From: Terebella lapidaria
Lineage: Eukaryota; Annelida; Polychaeta; Terebellida; Terebellidae
Direction of reading: 5' to 3'
DNA length: 64,000 bases
Assembly (NCBI GenBank): GCA_949152475.1
Contig: OX424555.1
Location: 94,645,515 to 94,709,514 of the forward strand
Under the pieces are notes generated by a model. It had not been told where the DNA came from. It saw only the letters and a list, made by a program, of their open reading frames with translations, and did no database searches. Positions 22,806-34,914 of this stretch are shown here, piece after piece; the stretch's first letter is position 1; each line of letters begins with the position of its first letter. The position numbers and the translations under genes were made by a program.

Positions 22806-23590
22806 ATTAGGTATGATATCGAATTATAAAGTCGAGATCTCGAATTACAAATTCGTGATCTCGAATTATAAAGTCGTGATCTCGAATTATAAAGTAAAGA
22901 TCTCGAATTATAAAGTCGAGATCTCAAATTAAGAAATCGTGATCCCGAATTACAAAGTCGTGATCTCGAATTACTAAGTTTTCATCTCAAACTGTGAATG
23001 GTATTAAAGTACAAGTAAAGTGGAACAAAATAAAATTGTTCAATTTTGCATCAATATCTTCATTCGACTTAAAACGATTTGAAACCGTGAATAACAACTT
23101 GCAATTAAATTCAATTATAAAATATCAAAATATATCATGGATAACCTAATTGTCTGTTTTTCAAGTTAGTGGTCATGACAACTGTTGGTAATCAGGGTTC
23201 TTTGGAAGGACTAAATTGACTTGTAACCATTGCAATTGTGCATTTAAGTGTATTTAACTATTGAAATTATCGAACGCACATTATATTTTCATTGCAATTG
23301 TACTTTAAGTTATTGGTAATAAATTCGTGATCATAAATTTGTAATTAGAGATCACGACTTAAGTTCTACATTTGTTCTACATATAACATAGCCCTAATAC
23401 GCACAATAATTTTAAATATCACAAACTACAGTAGAACATAATTCGAGATCACGACTTCGTAATTTGTGACCACGACTTTGTAATTCGAGATCACAACTTT
23501 GTAATTTTGATCATGACTTTGTAATTCGTGACTTTGTACTTAGAGATCACAAATTAGACACCATATTTTTTTGACATAGAACCTGGCCCT
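22806..23590. repeat. fold-back element with inverted arrays of a 20-bp unit
   Basis: The left arm (about 22815-22990) is a degenerate tandem array of a unit close to GATCTCGAATTATAAAGTCG, about eight copies. The right arm (about 23335-23560) carries the same unit in reverse complement (CGACTTTGTAATTCGAGATC), about seven copies. The 350 bp between them is unique and AT-rich. It looks like a fold-back element with repetitive arms; TAGGCCCTAATACGC-like sequence at both right borders hints at a terminal motif, but no target duplication was found. Confidence 0.65.
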
Positions 23591-24189
23591 AATACGCCGT
23601 CATAACATTGCTATGTACACTGCACGATAAATACTACACACCCAGGAACTACTCAGTAACTCTGTACATAGCACCATATAGTGTCTTTGTTACTCACCCT
23701 CAATGCCTTCAAAACAGGGACACAATGCCCCCATTCAGTCAAAACAACATCAAAAACAAAAGATTTGAAAAAATAATACAATTGAAAATCTTAAAAGATT
23801 CGAAGCACTTCCTCTAAAAAGTCCTAGGAAAATACACACAAACTTCATCCATGTTTTTTCTTTCATTTTAAGTTACACGTACAATTATACCTAACACCGA
23901 TATATGGCATATAAAAAGCAATAATCTATACATGCATACAAAAAATATAGGAATACAAATAATGTGAGATTATAAAATCTTCCAAGATAGATGTGTAAAA
24001 GGTGGAATCACAGAGATGAAAAGGCTCAATACATCTACATGTACTGGTCAAATTCAACTAATCACAAAAGTCAAATTTTGATTTCCACGCATTTTATAAA
24101 TTCCTCGCTTGCAGCTTAACGAATAATGTAACATGACTGAAAAAAATTACATTTACTTGGTACATAATTCCAGTGGACAACAGGTTGTC

Positions 24190-25300
24190 ATTAAAACTAG
24201 ACGTCAAGGCCTAAAGATGCCTTGGAGGCATTTCGGTGTTAAGACTAATTTGTAATATTTATAACATGTTTACCATGGGCTCTACAATGCTCTACGACAC
24301 ACTATTTCCACGATATCGACGAAAACGAAAAATGCCGACTTGGCGAAACAAATTCAGGTCAAGGTCAAAGTTCATCCATAATACCCCTTAGACATGTTTG
24401 TCTAGTGCCACGAGTCCGAAAATAACATCCGTTTCGCTGTACGACGCACCGTTTCCGAGATATCGACGAAAACATAAATTGCTGACTCGGCAGAAAAATT
24501 CAATGTAAGAAAAAAGTCCGTTTCGCTCTACTATACACCGTTTCCAAGATATCGACGAAAACGAAAAATGCCGACTCGGCAGAAAAATCCAAGGTCAAGG
24601 TCAAAGGTCGTCCTCGATACCCTCTAGACATGTTTGTCCAAGGCAACGAGTCCGAAAATAACGTCCGTTCCGCTCTACAACGCACCGTTTCCGAGATATC
24701 GACGAAAACGAAAAATGCCGAATCGGCAGAAAAATTCAAGGTCAAGGTCGATGGTCATTCTTAACACCCTTTAGACATGTTTGTCTAGACATGTTTGACG
24801 AGTCTGAAAATAACATCCATTTCGCTCTACGACACACCGTTTCCGAGAAATCGATGAATATGAAAAATGCCGACTCGGCGAAAATTTTTTAGGTCAAGGT
24901 CTAAGTTCATCCATAATACCCTATAGACATGTTTGTCTAGTGCCACGAGTCTGAAAATAACATCCGTTTCGCTCTACGACGCACCGTTTCCGAGTTATCG
25001 ATGAAAAATGCCGACTCGGCAGAAAAATTCAAGGTCAAGGTCAAAGTTCATCCATAATACCCCTTAGACATGTTTGTCTAGTGCCACGAGTCCGGACATA
25101 TCGTCCGTTTCGCTCTACGACGCACCGTTTCCGAGATATCGATGAAAACGAAAAATGCCGACTCGGCAGAAAAATTCAAGGTCAAGGTCGATGGTCATCC
25201 TTAATACCCCTTAGACATGTTTGTCTAGGGCGACGAGTCCGAAAATAACGTCCGTTTCGCTCTACGACGCACCGTTTCCAAGATATGCAGGAAACCTCAA
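24190..25300. repeat. tandem array with ~147-bp unit carrying AAGGTCAAGGTCA
   Basis: Six to seven copies are marked by AGACATGTTTGTCTAG at about 24391, 24625, 24772, 24924, 25065 and 25212. Each unit has GCACCGTTTCCGAGATATCG, AAAAATGCCGACTCGGC and AAGGTCAAGGTC. One interval is longer because of a partial extra copy. The array is followed to about 25.65 kb by non-repeated sequence (ATAGGGTTCTTCC twice) that looks like the 3' part of the same dispersed element. No protein is encoded. Confidence 0.75.
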
Positions 25301-27103
25301 GGATGACTGGGCGAAAACTCTTCCGACCTCTACTAGAGGCTCTAGGTCAAAGGTCGTTTGACGGATTGATCTCAAAATCAATAGGGTTCTTCCCTATCGA
25401 TATATGAACCTCCGTGCAAAGTTCTGCAGCCATTGCCTACATACTTTTTGATTTATCGAGCGGAAACAAAGTCCAAAAAAAAACATTGATTTCATCCTCA
25501 TGGACCTCACGGACCTCGGATCCGGCTGAAAAACAATAGGGTTCTTCCACATAATATGTCTGACCAATGCTGAAAATTTGGCGAAGATACATCGAGGCAA
25601 ACTAAAGTTATCGGTCGGAAATCAAAACGGCGGAAAAAAGGAAAAAAAAAAGGAAAAAAAAAATTCTGCTAAAACCATAAAGGCATTTCTTCCGAAATGC
25701 CTAAATTCCCACTACAAGTTTAATTCTCACCCATTTGACTTGCTTTACCTCCAAATATAGTATTTTCTTAGCTTCACATGATGGCCCTAAATCACTCAAT
25801 ACTTGCTCAAAGATAATGTAATCCAAACATGTTTAGTTTTCTTACATCAATCATAGTTATGCATTTGGGATAAATAGAACATGCAGAAATGTTTCATCAT
25901 TTTGCAAATATTCAGAAGATCATAAACACATCTCACGAATGGCCTCGATAATAAACAAATATTATCGAGGCCATTCGATAAATAATAATAAATAAACAAA
26001 TAATAAACTGACACATGCCATGAAAAAAATCAGTTTGAGTACACCTATATTTTATGTTTACATCAGTTATTCCATTTATTTAAAAAATTTGATTTTATAT
26101 TCAGGCATCCTGTATAATATGTCGGTACAAACAACAGAGGGACACCACTAATGGGTCCTAAGGCAGTGAAGACAGGAAGATGACTAAATGGCCAGAGTTA
26201 CCTCCTGGTGGCCATTTAAGATCATTTATATTTTTATTTGTGCATTCCACTGAAGGATAATTTGATTTCATTTGAAAAACTAAAAGAAGTACAAATGTAG
26301 AAAGGCGACTTCATGATAAAATCTTCAAAATCAACACACCATACATCTGGAACCAGACATACGTAAACAAAGGCAACGTGTTTATGTATAAAAATAGTTC
26401 TCACATCATCTCTCATGAGACTTTTGGTACGTTAAAACAAAAAAAAAGTATGACATCAAACTTATCTGTGAAAAATAAGATATTTTGTACACTTCACATG
26501 TAAAAACTGCGAATGAAGGTGATCTCACAGTGAACGAAGGTGATCTCACAGTACTTTTGTGCTTTCAGACACATGATAAAATACATGGCATTGTGTACAT
26601 CTATACATGTACAAACACAATAAAACAAACATCGATACACAAGTAGAACAGTAAACAAAGCATAGATTCACTGGTATATGTTGACAAAAGTAGATAATTA
26701 AAATACAAGCTTTCAAGTTACCATGCTTACATGGCCAGCAAAGCTACTGAGGTGGGACATAACAGATATGTGCATTGAGCTTTCTGACAACATGTACCGG
26801 TAGTAAACAAACAAGGAAGCCTAATAGCGATATGACTCATACAATATGCCAAGTAGGATTTGCTAGATTCTTCGTATTCCCAAGATAGAAAGTGTGAGAA
26901 TCAAAGCACATCCATCAACTTATATCATGGCTGCACACAAGCCAATAGTGCGGCCACAATGCTGAATGTCAAACCTTTGTACTGGAGAGATCGTATGTAC
27001 CATCCTGAGTTAATTTTTTCTCATTTGTTGATGCTGTGTCGATAGGCTATGTCTGCGCCGAAAACAATCTTTCACTGCTCTTTAGTGGTAAGTTCTACAT
27101 CTG
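25301..27103. other. non-coding: repeat flank and 3' region of the KCTD5-like gene
   Basis: No coding exon is seen. The left third belongs to the repeat next to the 24-25 kb array, and a strong small hairpin lies at 25936-25977. The right part would be the 3' UTR of the minus-strand KCTD5-like gene; TTTATT on the plus strand (AATAAA on minus) occurs near 26.23 kb but was not singled out by any other signal. Confidence 0.45.
25936..25977. repeat. perfect 18-bp-stem hairpin
   Basis: CGAATGGCCTCGATAATA and its exact reverse complement are separated by AACAAA, followed by AT-rich DNA. It is short for a miRNA precursor and may be a fold-back relic. Confidence 0.8.
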
Positions 27104-30100
27104 TCACATGCGGGATCCACGCTGTTGTAACACCTGGAAACAAAATGAGAAAAGTGAAAACAAAAAGCGAATTTTAAAATATTTTTCACATTTTACATTG
27201 TGAAAGCTGGGACAGCATAGACAGACATGTCTCTGGATGTTATGACAATATATCTGGTTGAGATAGGACATCCCTAGTTGACATTAAACATGTTAAAGGC
27301 AACCCTGGTTTCTATCACAAACACCCCTTCCCCCAGTTGTCATGAGAACGAAGCAGTCACCATGACAGCCCCTGTACCCTACAACCTCCCCCCCCCCCCC
27401 CCAGTTGTCACGACGCCACAGCAGTCACCATGATAGCACCTGTACCTTGCCCCTGCCCCCTCCCCTCCCCAGTTGTCATGACGACACAGCAGTCACTATG
27501 CCGCGCCTGTCCTTTGCCCCTGTCCTCCCCCAGTTGGCATGATGACACAGCAGTCACCATGACAGCACTTGTACCTTGCCCCTGCCCCTCCCCCCCCCCC
27601 CCCCCCCAGATGTCATGACGACACAGCAGTCACCATGACAGCGCCTGTACCTTGCCCCTGTCCCCCCAAGTTGTCCTTGCTCCTGCCCCCCCCCCCCCCC
27701 CCCAGTTGGCATGACAAAACACAGTAGTCACCATGACAGCCCCTGTAACCTGCCCCTGTCCCCCCAGTTATCATGACGACACAGCAGTCACCATGACAGC
27801 ACCTTTACCTTGCCCCTGCTCCACCCCCCCCCCCCCCAGTTGTTACAACGACACAGCAGTCACCATGCCAGCCCCTGTACCCTGCCCCTGTCCCCCCCAG
27901 TTGGCATGACAACACAGCAGTCACCATGACAGCCCCTGTACCCTGCCCCTGTCCCCCCCAGTTGTCATGACAACACAGCAGTCACCATGACAGCACCCGT
28001 ACCTTGTCCCTGTCCCCCCAGTTGCCATGATGACACAGTAGTCACCATGACAGCCCCTGTACCTTGCCCCTGTCCCCCCAGTTGCCATGATGACACAGTA
28101 GTCACCATGACAGCACCTGTACCTTGCCCCTGTCCCCCCAGTTGCCATGATGACACAGTAGTCACCATGACAGCACCTGTACCTTGCCCCTGTCCCCCCA
28201 GTTGTCATGACGACACAGTAGTCACCATGACAGCCCCTGTACCTTGCCCATGTCCCCCCAGTTGTCATGACGACACAGTAGTCACCATGACAGCACCTGT
28301 ACCTTGTCCCTGTCCCCCCAGTTGCCATGACGACACAGTAGTCACCATGACAGCCCCTGTACCTTGCCCCTGTCCCCCAGTTGTCATGACGACACAGTAG
28401 TCACCATGACAGCCCCTGTACCTTGCCCCTGTCCCCCCAGTTGTCATGAGGACACAGTAGTCACCATGACAGCACCTGTACCTTGTCCCTGTCCCCCCAG
28501 TTGCCATGACGACACAGTAGTCACCATGACAGCCCCTGTACCTTGCCCCTGTCCCCCCAGTTGTCATGACGACACAGTAGTCACCATGACAGCCCCTGTA
28601 CCTTGCCCCTGTCCCCCCAGTTGCCATGACGACACAGTAGTCACCATGACAGCCCCTGTACCTTGCCCCTGTCTGTGTGGTTCTCGCCGTCACAGTCCAG
28701 ACCAACGCTGGCACACTCCTTGGAGACGACACACAAGAACTCTGCATGATCCTCGTTACCGTAGGTGTAGGACGAGCCGATGTTCACAAGCTGGTGACAG
28801 ATTATTATACACACAGGTAAACAAACTGGTAAATGGATAGGGTAATATTTTTATATTTTATCATGAGTAACAACAATCCAGATTCAATCTATTTTACACA
28901 TATTGTGTGTCGGCTGCAGTATTCATATCAGAGAGAGCTTCCAAGAAGTTGGATCTCGCATGTTACTTGTCACTTTGTGTTCTATGGATTTTACCTGTTC
29001 AAACTTCCAGCCATCTGACATCGTGGATACCATCTGTGTCAGCTCCTCCTCGGAACACTGCAGCACGCGGTACACATTCTTGATCTGTGTCTGCAACACA
29101 GCGATAAAACACATCAACATATGGAGAAATCAGTAACAAATTCAGGTTTACTGTTTAAAGCTTTCTAAAAATGCCAATTGAAATTTGAGTCATGTACCTG
29201 GTTTTTCTGGTGATCTCTGTCATGGATTCGCTCCTTGCACAGCCTGATCAGGTCAGTAATGTTGTAGAACTCCGCCTCCTCCAACACACCTGTCACAACA
29301 AACATACTGTTCTACACACTCACACAGCTATATAACATATCCATATTGACCAATCATATCAATATTCAAACTGAAACTTGGCAATAGTAGAAAATATCAA
29401 AATTTAAACTGAAACTAGGCAATAGTGGTAAATATTAGGGCTTTTAGGGCCAGGAAAATCAGGATTCAGTCTGGATGGGATGAAACCATGGTAACGGACC
29501 TTCCTCTGACAGATCTTTGTTCATGATAAGCTTCCCGTGTCTGAGATAGTTCAGAACCGGTCCAAAGTAACTGGAGTCACGGTCAATCAGGTAGGCTCCA
29601 TCTTCATCCTGATCAAACAGTAACAATCATAATGCAGCCAGAATAGCCAGTGCATAATCATAATGTGGTCAATGAGTTAATATCATGATGCATCCCATAT
29701 GGCAGCCAGGTGACTGGTTCATGTAAATGTTCACTTTTGTGTCTAACATATTTCCAATCGATTATACCAGAACCACATGCAAGCATATAACCGGTCTGCT
29801 CTAGAGTCCATTTGTAGAAAAAAATACATAAAAAATAACAATGTATTTGTGATGTGTAAACACATGGGAAATTCAAACTGGATCAGCTATTTACATGCAC
29901 GTTCAATTTCTGAAGTTGGATTAATTTAATGAAGTGTATGTAGTTCTAATATTGGTTTCCTGGTTATTTTTCATAATGCTTGATTAGCCATCGGCAATAA
30001 GTGGGCACTGTGCCAGTATTGCTGTGTTAATTAATAAACACTGGAATGAATTTTACATATGTTCACACAGAAAAAAAAATATTGATTTCCTTTTAATTTC

Positions 30101-32303
30101 CTTTTTTATTATAAAATTGATGGATTGCCTTGAAAAGACGATAACTCCCAGTGGAATTTCTGATGTAAAATTTCATCTGCTGTTTACGAGAACCAGATAT
30201 TACATGATACCATGTTTTTTTATCGCTGAACACTTCAGACTCCAAGCAGGGATGGAAGGATCTACTCAGTCAGCCCAATGAGAGCAGAGAACAAACGACA
30301 CAAATAACATTGTGTATACACAACAGTATTGTGGGTAACCATGCAAGCACTCCCCACTCCCCGACCCTACCCACCCATCCTGTCACCATGACAACAAAGT
30401 CCCATCACTCTCACTGTCTCACATGCAACCCAAACTGTGCCTTCCCCAAATCGTCACTTAGGGGATTGCCGAGTGTATGACAAGTGTCCTCATGCTTATG
30501 TTTCCCAAAGTGCCATCCCCAAAACCCCTCCCTCCCCTCTCCCTTCCCTTCCCTCCCATATCTAAGTGCTTCAGTACGTCCCCAGTGACCTGTGCCAATA
30601 TCACATTTTATGGCTGTTTTTAAGGTTTATGTCTATTTGCTCTCCAGGCCAGATACATTCCCCTGATGTCATTACACCATAGACCAGGAAGTGGATATTG
30701 AAGCCCTCTGTCATTACAATCAAATATGTACCTGTGTGGTCATGTTTACGCATCTGGTTCAGAACTGTTATCATGATCATATCATGTAACTTTTGTGTGA
30801 TTTTATGACAGTTCCGCATTCTACAAAAACTTCACTAACTGCATTTTTTCTAAAATATTGATGTTGATGTAAATTTACGCAAGCATCAAACTGAGGAGAT
30901 TGCCCAACTAGGGACAATTTACCGGTCTATATACTTCCTTTTCATCATTTTCAAATAAAATGTTTCTGAGTTTTCAGACCTTGTTACAGTGGGTACAGCA
31001 AAACATTACCCATAAATTTTCTAATTTACCCCCCTTTTTTTTGAGACAAAGGGGTATGGGACTCCTCTCCGAAAATTCCTACCGAGTGGCAAGTGCTCTG
31101 TTGTTAAAGTTGGAATCAATTTTAAAATCAGGAAAAACTAGCATTCTTGTTTATCACGCAAACTTGAAAGTACATCTCAAGATCGTCAGGAATAAACAGG
31201 AAACATGTACAACTTGACGACAGATATTCAGAAAATTGCCGTTAACTGTGCATGAAAACATCGGATATAGAATGATCGGCCTGCATTCATTGCCAGTTGC
31301 CACAGTATCTACACTAATACCAATGACGTCACAACATTTTGTGTCCGCTTTGAGGAAAAAGTGGATGCGGCCCGAGTTTGAATCTTGATTTTGCAACTCA
31401 ATTTAGGCACATAATACATATTTTCGGACCAAAACTTGCACAAATTCTCATTCTATAGACAAAATCTAGCTATTGCAGACTGAATAAATTTTGTCAATTC
31501 TAAAAGTGATTATACCTTTAAATACAATCTGCTACTAGTTTATGTGAAACAGTGAAATATTATTGTATGATTTCCTTCATAAATTTGAATGAGGGTATAC
31601 AAAGTAAGGATATTCAAATTTTGCATAAAATATTCCGCATATTATGCTACAAATACTAATGTATATTGAATAGTCATTTCTAAACTGTTTCGCAAGGATC
31701 AAAATATATATATGCGTACGAGCCGTCCGTCCTAAATTCGCCGCATTCCCAAATTCGCCAACAGGGTTTTCAGACCTTGTAATGCGAATGAAACCAGCCA
31801 GTTCTATCATCAATCGAGCCTCTGATATTCAATATTTGTACCAGCAGTTTTTTTTTCCATAAAACGAGTTTCTTAGCTCTGATAGTATTGAGTTGGCGAA
31901 TTTTGGGATGTGGCGAATTTAGGATGGATGGCTCATAGTGTTCAAGGATCAAGTCAGTTTGCGAGCAGGTACACAGCGAGATTGCTTGTGGTACCAGCGG
32001 TAGATATTTTCAATATTCAATAAACAGATAAATATCCACATGAAAGTTTCTTGATTATAATTGTACTAACAGACTGAGAAAAATTGTGTTGAGTATTATT
32101 TGTTTTACCTTATCAGAGTCGAGATCTGGATCATTTTGACACAAGCGATACAAAAATGATTTTGGATCCTTGCATAACGTAGTCCGTGTTGTCAAAAACA
32201 CTGTTCCTCCCACATTTAATTTGACCCATTCGTGTTTTCTGCTGCGAATACTGGATTTTCTTCCACAAGAGTGGTTCATATCCATGTGATCATCTGAAGA
32301 CAT
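27104..32303 (-). CDS. KCTD5: KCTD2/5/17-type BTB adaptor (Insomniac orthologue), 6 exons
   Basis: This is a BTB/POZ adaptor for Cullin-3 ubiquitin ligases; the family forms pentamers, acts in the cytosol, and its fly member is Insomniac. Minus-strand exons in phase: 32303-32109, 29608-29500, 29289-29198, 29090-28995, 28790-28662, 27133-27104 (TGA), 216 residues against 234 in human KCTD5. The T1/BTB core is clear: [36 protein letters not shown], then [22 protein letters not shown] and [12 protein letters not shown]. The C-terminal part has [40 protein letters not shown] and FLCVVSKE, and the protein ends QQRGSRM exactly as vertebrate family members do. Exon 5 ends at a splice donor that is also part of a 60-bp minisatellite filling intron 5. 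Vertebrate KCTD2, 5 and 17 are paralogues, so the symbol denotes the group. Confidence 0.95.
27330..28675. repeat. 60-bp minisatellite, about 20 copies, starting at a splice donor
   Basis: The plus-strand unit contains CAGTAGTCACCATGACAGCC, then CCTGTACCTTGCCCCTGTCC, then a CCCCAGTTG(T/C)CATGACGACA joint. Copies from 27960 to 28675 are very alike and 60 bp (one 59 bp); copies left of 27960 are older and carry C-tract expansions. It occupies intron 5 of the KCTD5-like gene and its first unit overlaps the last 11 bases of exon 5. Long open frames within it on both strands are artefacts of a unit length divisible by three. Confidence 0.92.
29609..32108 (-). other. intron 1 of the KCTD5-like gene
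   Basis: This 2.5-kb intron is AT-rich with a C-rich stretch near 30.35-30.57 kb. It contains one clear MITE at 31719-31935 and no coding exon that I can recognise. Confidence 0.7.
31719..31935. mobile_element. 217-bp MITE with 43-bp inverted ends and TA duplication
   Basis: The left end (CGAGCCGTCCGTCCTAAATTC...) and right end are inverted repeats of about 43 bp with a few mismatches; both contain two AAATTCGCC motifs. TA flanks each side, which fits a Tc1/mariner-type mover. It lies in KCTD5-like intron 1. Confidence 0.8.
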
Positions 32304-32559
32304 GATCTAACGGAGGTTTTTACACAGAAATAAACACAAAACACACACACTCCCCCAAATCGTGCGCCCCGGCGGAAGCCATCGACAGAGATTTTCTGCA
32401 CATCCTCAAACTCAACAATTTCCGAACCTAGAGTATGAATACAAAGACGTTATGATTCCATGTGCCAAACACTGAAGGATCTCACCATGATCCCAAGACC
32501 ATTCTAGGGCAGCCTATTAGGGCCATACAACTTGAAAAAAAAGACATTCAAGATTAGTT

Positions 32560-32835
32560 ACACGAAAGTCGTGTAAACTGAATATTCAAGATGCCAATTG
32601 AATATTCAAGATAACTAGATCTACTTGAATATATAAGATAACAACTTGAATATTCAACATGATATAAAAATTAACTTGCATATTAAACATAAGTTGAATA
32701 TTCGAGATAACAAGTTGAATATTCAAGATCGATGTATATCAAATTGAATATTCAAGATGTTTTAGCTGGAATGTTCAAGTTAAAATGTTGAATATTGAAG
32801 ATGAAATGTTGATTATTCAAGATATGAATTTTTGT
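32560..32835. repeat. palindromic minisatellite TTGAATATTCAAGAT
   Basis: About eleven copies of TTGAATATTCAA (itself a 12-bp palindrome), usually followed by GAT, are spaced 20-30 bp apart with degenerate linkers. It lies upstream of the KCTD5-like start codon (about 0.3 kb) and just left of the transposon at 32936. Confidence 0.75.
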
Positions 32836-33327
32836 AAGTCATATACTCTGATTTTTCGAACTTGTTTACACCGGTTTTTGACGATATTTATGCGACACTA
32901 ATGATATCGTTCTATAAAGCCCAGGTTACATAGAAGCCGGTGTAACGCGAAAAAGTGCACCCCTGCGAAATATTGCACCCCTCCTTTGAATATCTCGCAG
33001 CGAAATTTTACACCCCACGGCCTGCAGCCTTTGAGAACTGCGATAAACTGCACCCCATGGGCTTGATTGCAATTAGTGTTTATGGCATAGAATTATTTGT
33101 TAAACAGTGTAGTAAAGCAACCACGTCATGGTGTATTAACACAAAATATCAACACATGGATATATTTCACATTTATTCAGTTTTCAATTTACTAATGCAC
33201 ATGTACCTAAGTTAGACATCAGCAAAATATTCACAACACAAATAACTACAGGCAATCTATATAATTCCATCTATATCATTACACATAATCTCTCTTATGG
33301 GTTTCTGATATAATTCATGCACACATG

Positions 33328-33676
33328 TCACAGTTCCCGCCTAACTAGTGGCTTGCGCTGACGTTTCCTCGTTCCTGGAAATGGTGTCAATTCCTGTCGC
33401 TGAAGACAGTCCATGAAGTGTCGACGCATCTCGGACTGTTGAAGTCTGTAATCCTCAGGATTCTCACCGTGGCACAGGGAAGTAACATAAGCTATTGCGA
33501 AGAGCCCACAGTCCACGGACCCGCGTTGTTGGGTAACATCCCTAGTAATATAATGTTCGAAATCCCCGTATATGTTCCTGATGGCGCTTGCTGTTTCGCT
33601 TGGGAGTTCCGAAGTATTGCTGGTAGTATGGCTCGAAGCCGGGTGGTGGCGACGGAAACTGCATGGTTGTCCTCAA
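33328..33676 (-). pseudogene. C-terminal fragment of an Ulp1/C48-type cysteine protease
   Basis: The minus-strand frame contains RNIYGDFEHYI, TRDVTQQRGSVDCGLFAIAY and ends KPLVRREL. 'Q---G-VDCGLFAIA' is the catalytic-cysteine block of transposon-borne Ulp1-like (C48) proteases. The catalytic histidine and the upstream half are absent because the frame is cut at 33677 by a TRIM-like insertion and no continuation was recognised beyond it. It lies inside the 32936-35632 DNA transposon and is most likely its cargo or coding remnant. It is not a host SUMO protease. Confidence 0.65.
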
Positions 33677-34111
33677 TGTAACCGAGCAAGGAATGCCTCG
33701 GCCAGACTGGGATTTGAACCCGGGATCTCTCACACATCAACCATCCGCTCTACCAGATGAGCTAAAGGGATATCCCACTAGCCAAGCTAGTAGGAGTACA
33801 ATTTCAAACATATCAGTGAGGTCACATCTTTCCCGGGGGTTTGAAACCTCGTCTCGAGGTGAGGAGCTTCACAAGACATCCTGCTTCAACCTCAGGACAT
33901 CCTCAGTTATTCCTGTGCCACATCCCGAAGGAATACAAGGCATCCCACCGCTGCCACCAATTGTAACCGAGCAAGGAATGCCTCGGCCAGACTGGGATTT
34001 GAACCCGGGATCTCTCACACATCAACCATCCACTCTACCAGATGAGCTAAAGGGATATCCCACTAGCCAAGCTAGTAGGAGTACAATTTCAAACATATCA
34101 GTGAGGTCACA
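33677..34111. mobile_element. TRIM-like miniature element with tRNA-like terminal repeats
   Basis: Two direct repeats of exactly 150 bp (33677-33826 and 33962-34111), differing at about one position, begin TGTAACC and end GTCACA and flank 135 bp of internal sequence. The host TCAA is duplicated on both sides. This is the plan of a terminal-repeat retrotransposon in miniature. Each repeat contains, on the minus strand, TAGCTCATCTGGTAGAGC and GGGTTCAAATCCC, which are good A and B boxes of a tRNA. The near identity of the repeats indicates a recent insertion. There is no coding content, and I could not recognise a primer-binding site or polypurine tract. It sits in the Ulp1-like remnant. Confidence 0.75.
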
Positions 34112-34914
34112 TCAAGAAACACAGTTGCGACAAATGTGGAAACACAGGAAAACACTAAACGGCCGATTTGTTCACAAAAACCGCGAAGAACAAGTCATAC
34201 AACAATTTACGCAAAGTATCCCAAGCACACGATGAAGAATAGATATTTTTCCAGAGGTTTTGTATCAGGAATCAAATGATCATAACTACACTAATTTCCC
34301 AGGGTTTATATATGTTTCGTTCCGCTAGTGGAAACCGACTTCAATCTGACACAAGCAGATATCTATTCATCCATCTCGGAAAACAATACCGAGATGAAGC
34401 CATAGGGCTACGTTAATCCACTACCGTAGATGTCAAGTACTTCTAGCAGATTTGTAATCGTGTACATGTGCATGCACTGCATTTCGCGATGTATGTTATA
34501 ACTCATTTCAATTGTATGCAATTAGTAGGTACAAGCGATGATTATATTAACGGTTAATATACATTTATTAAGGGTCACGGTAATTGATTGTCACGGTTTA
34601 TATACATTTATTGAGAGTCATGGTAATATGCATACCAGTCGGCTATAAAACGGATTTGAAAGTGTGTCGAATGTGCTTATCTAGCTTCCCAATATAATGA
34701 AATGTACCGGTATAGGCCTCTATCTCGATTGGATTACAGTTGTCTTATTGAATAGCTTGGAGTATACAATAACATGCTCCTTTGTTGGGTCATGTACTAA
34801 TTGCAAGCAAACTCAGGGGGTGTAAAATATCGCAGCCGACTTGCGAAATAATGTATCCCCGTGCACTTTATCGCAGCGCCTCTGCCATATTCTGCACCCC
34901 TGATACGTTACTTA

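Noticed and set aside
27921-28840. Long open frames through the 60-bp minisatellite on both strands
   Set aside because: The unit length is divisible by three and lacks stops in several frames, so the frames are by-products. The array lies in an intron of the KCTD5-like gene.
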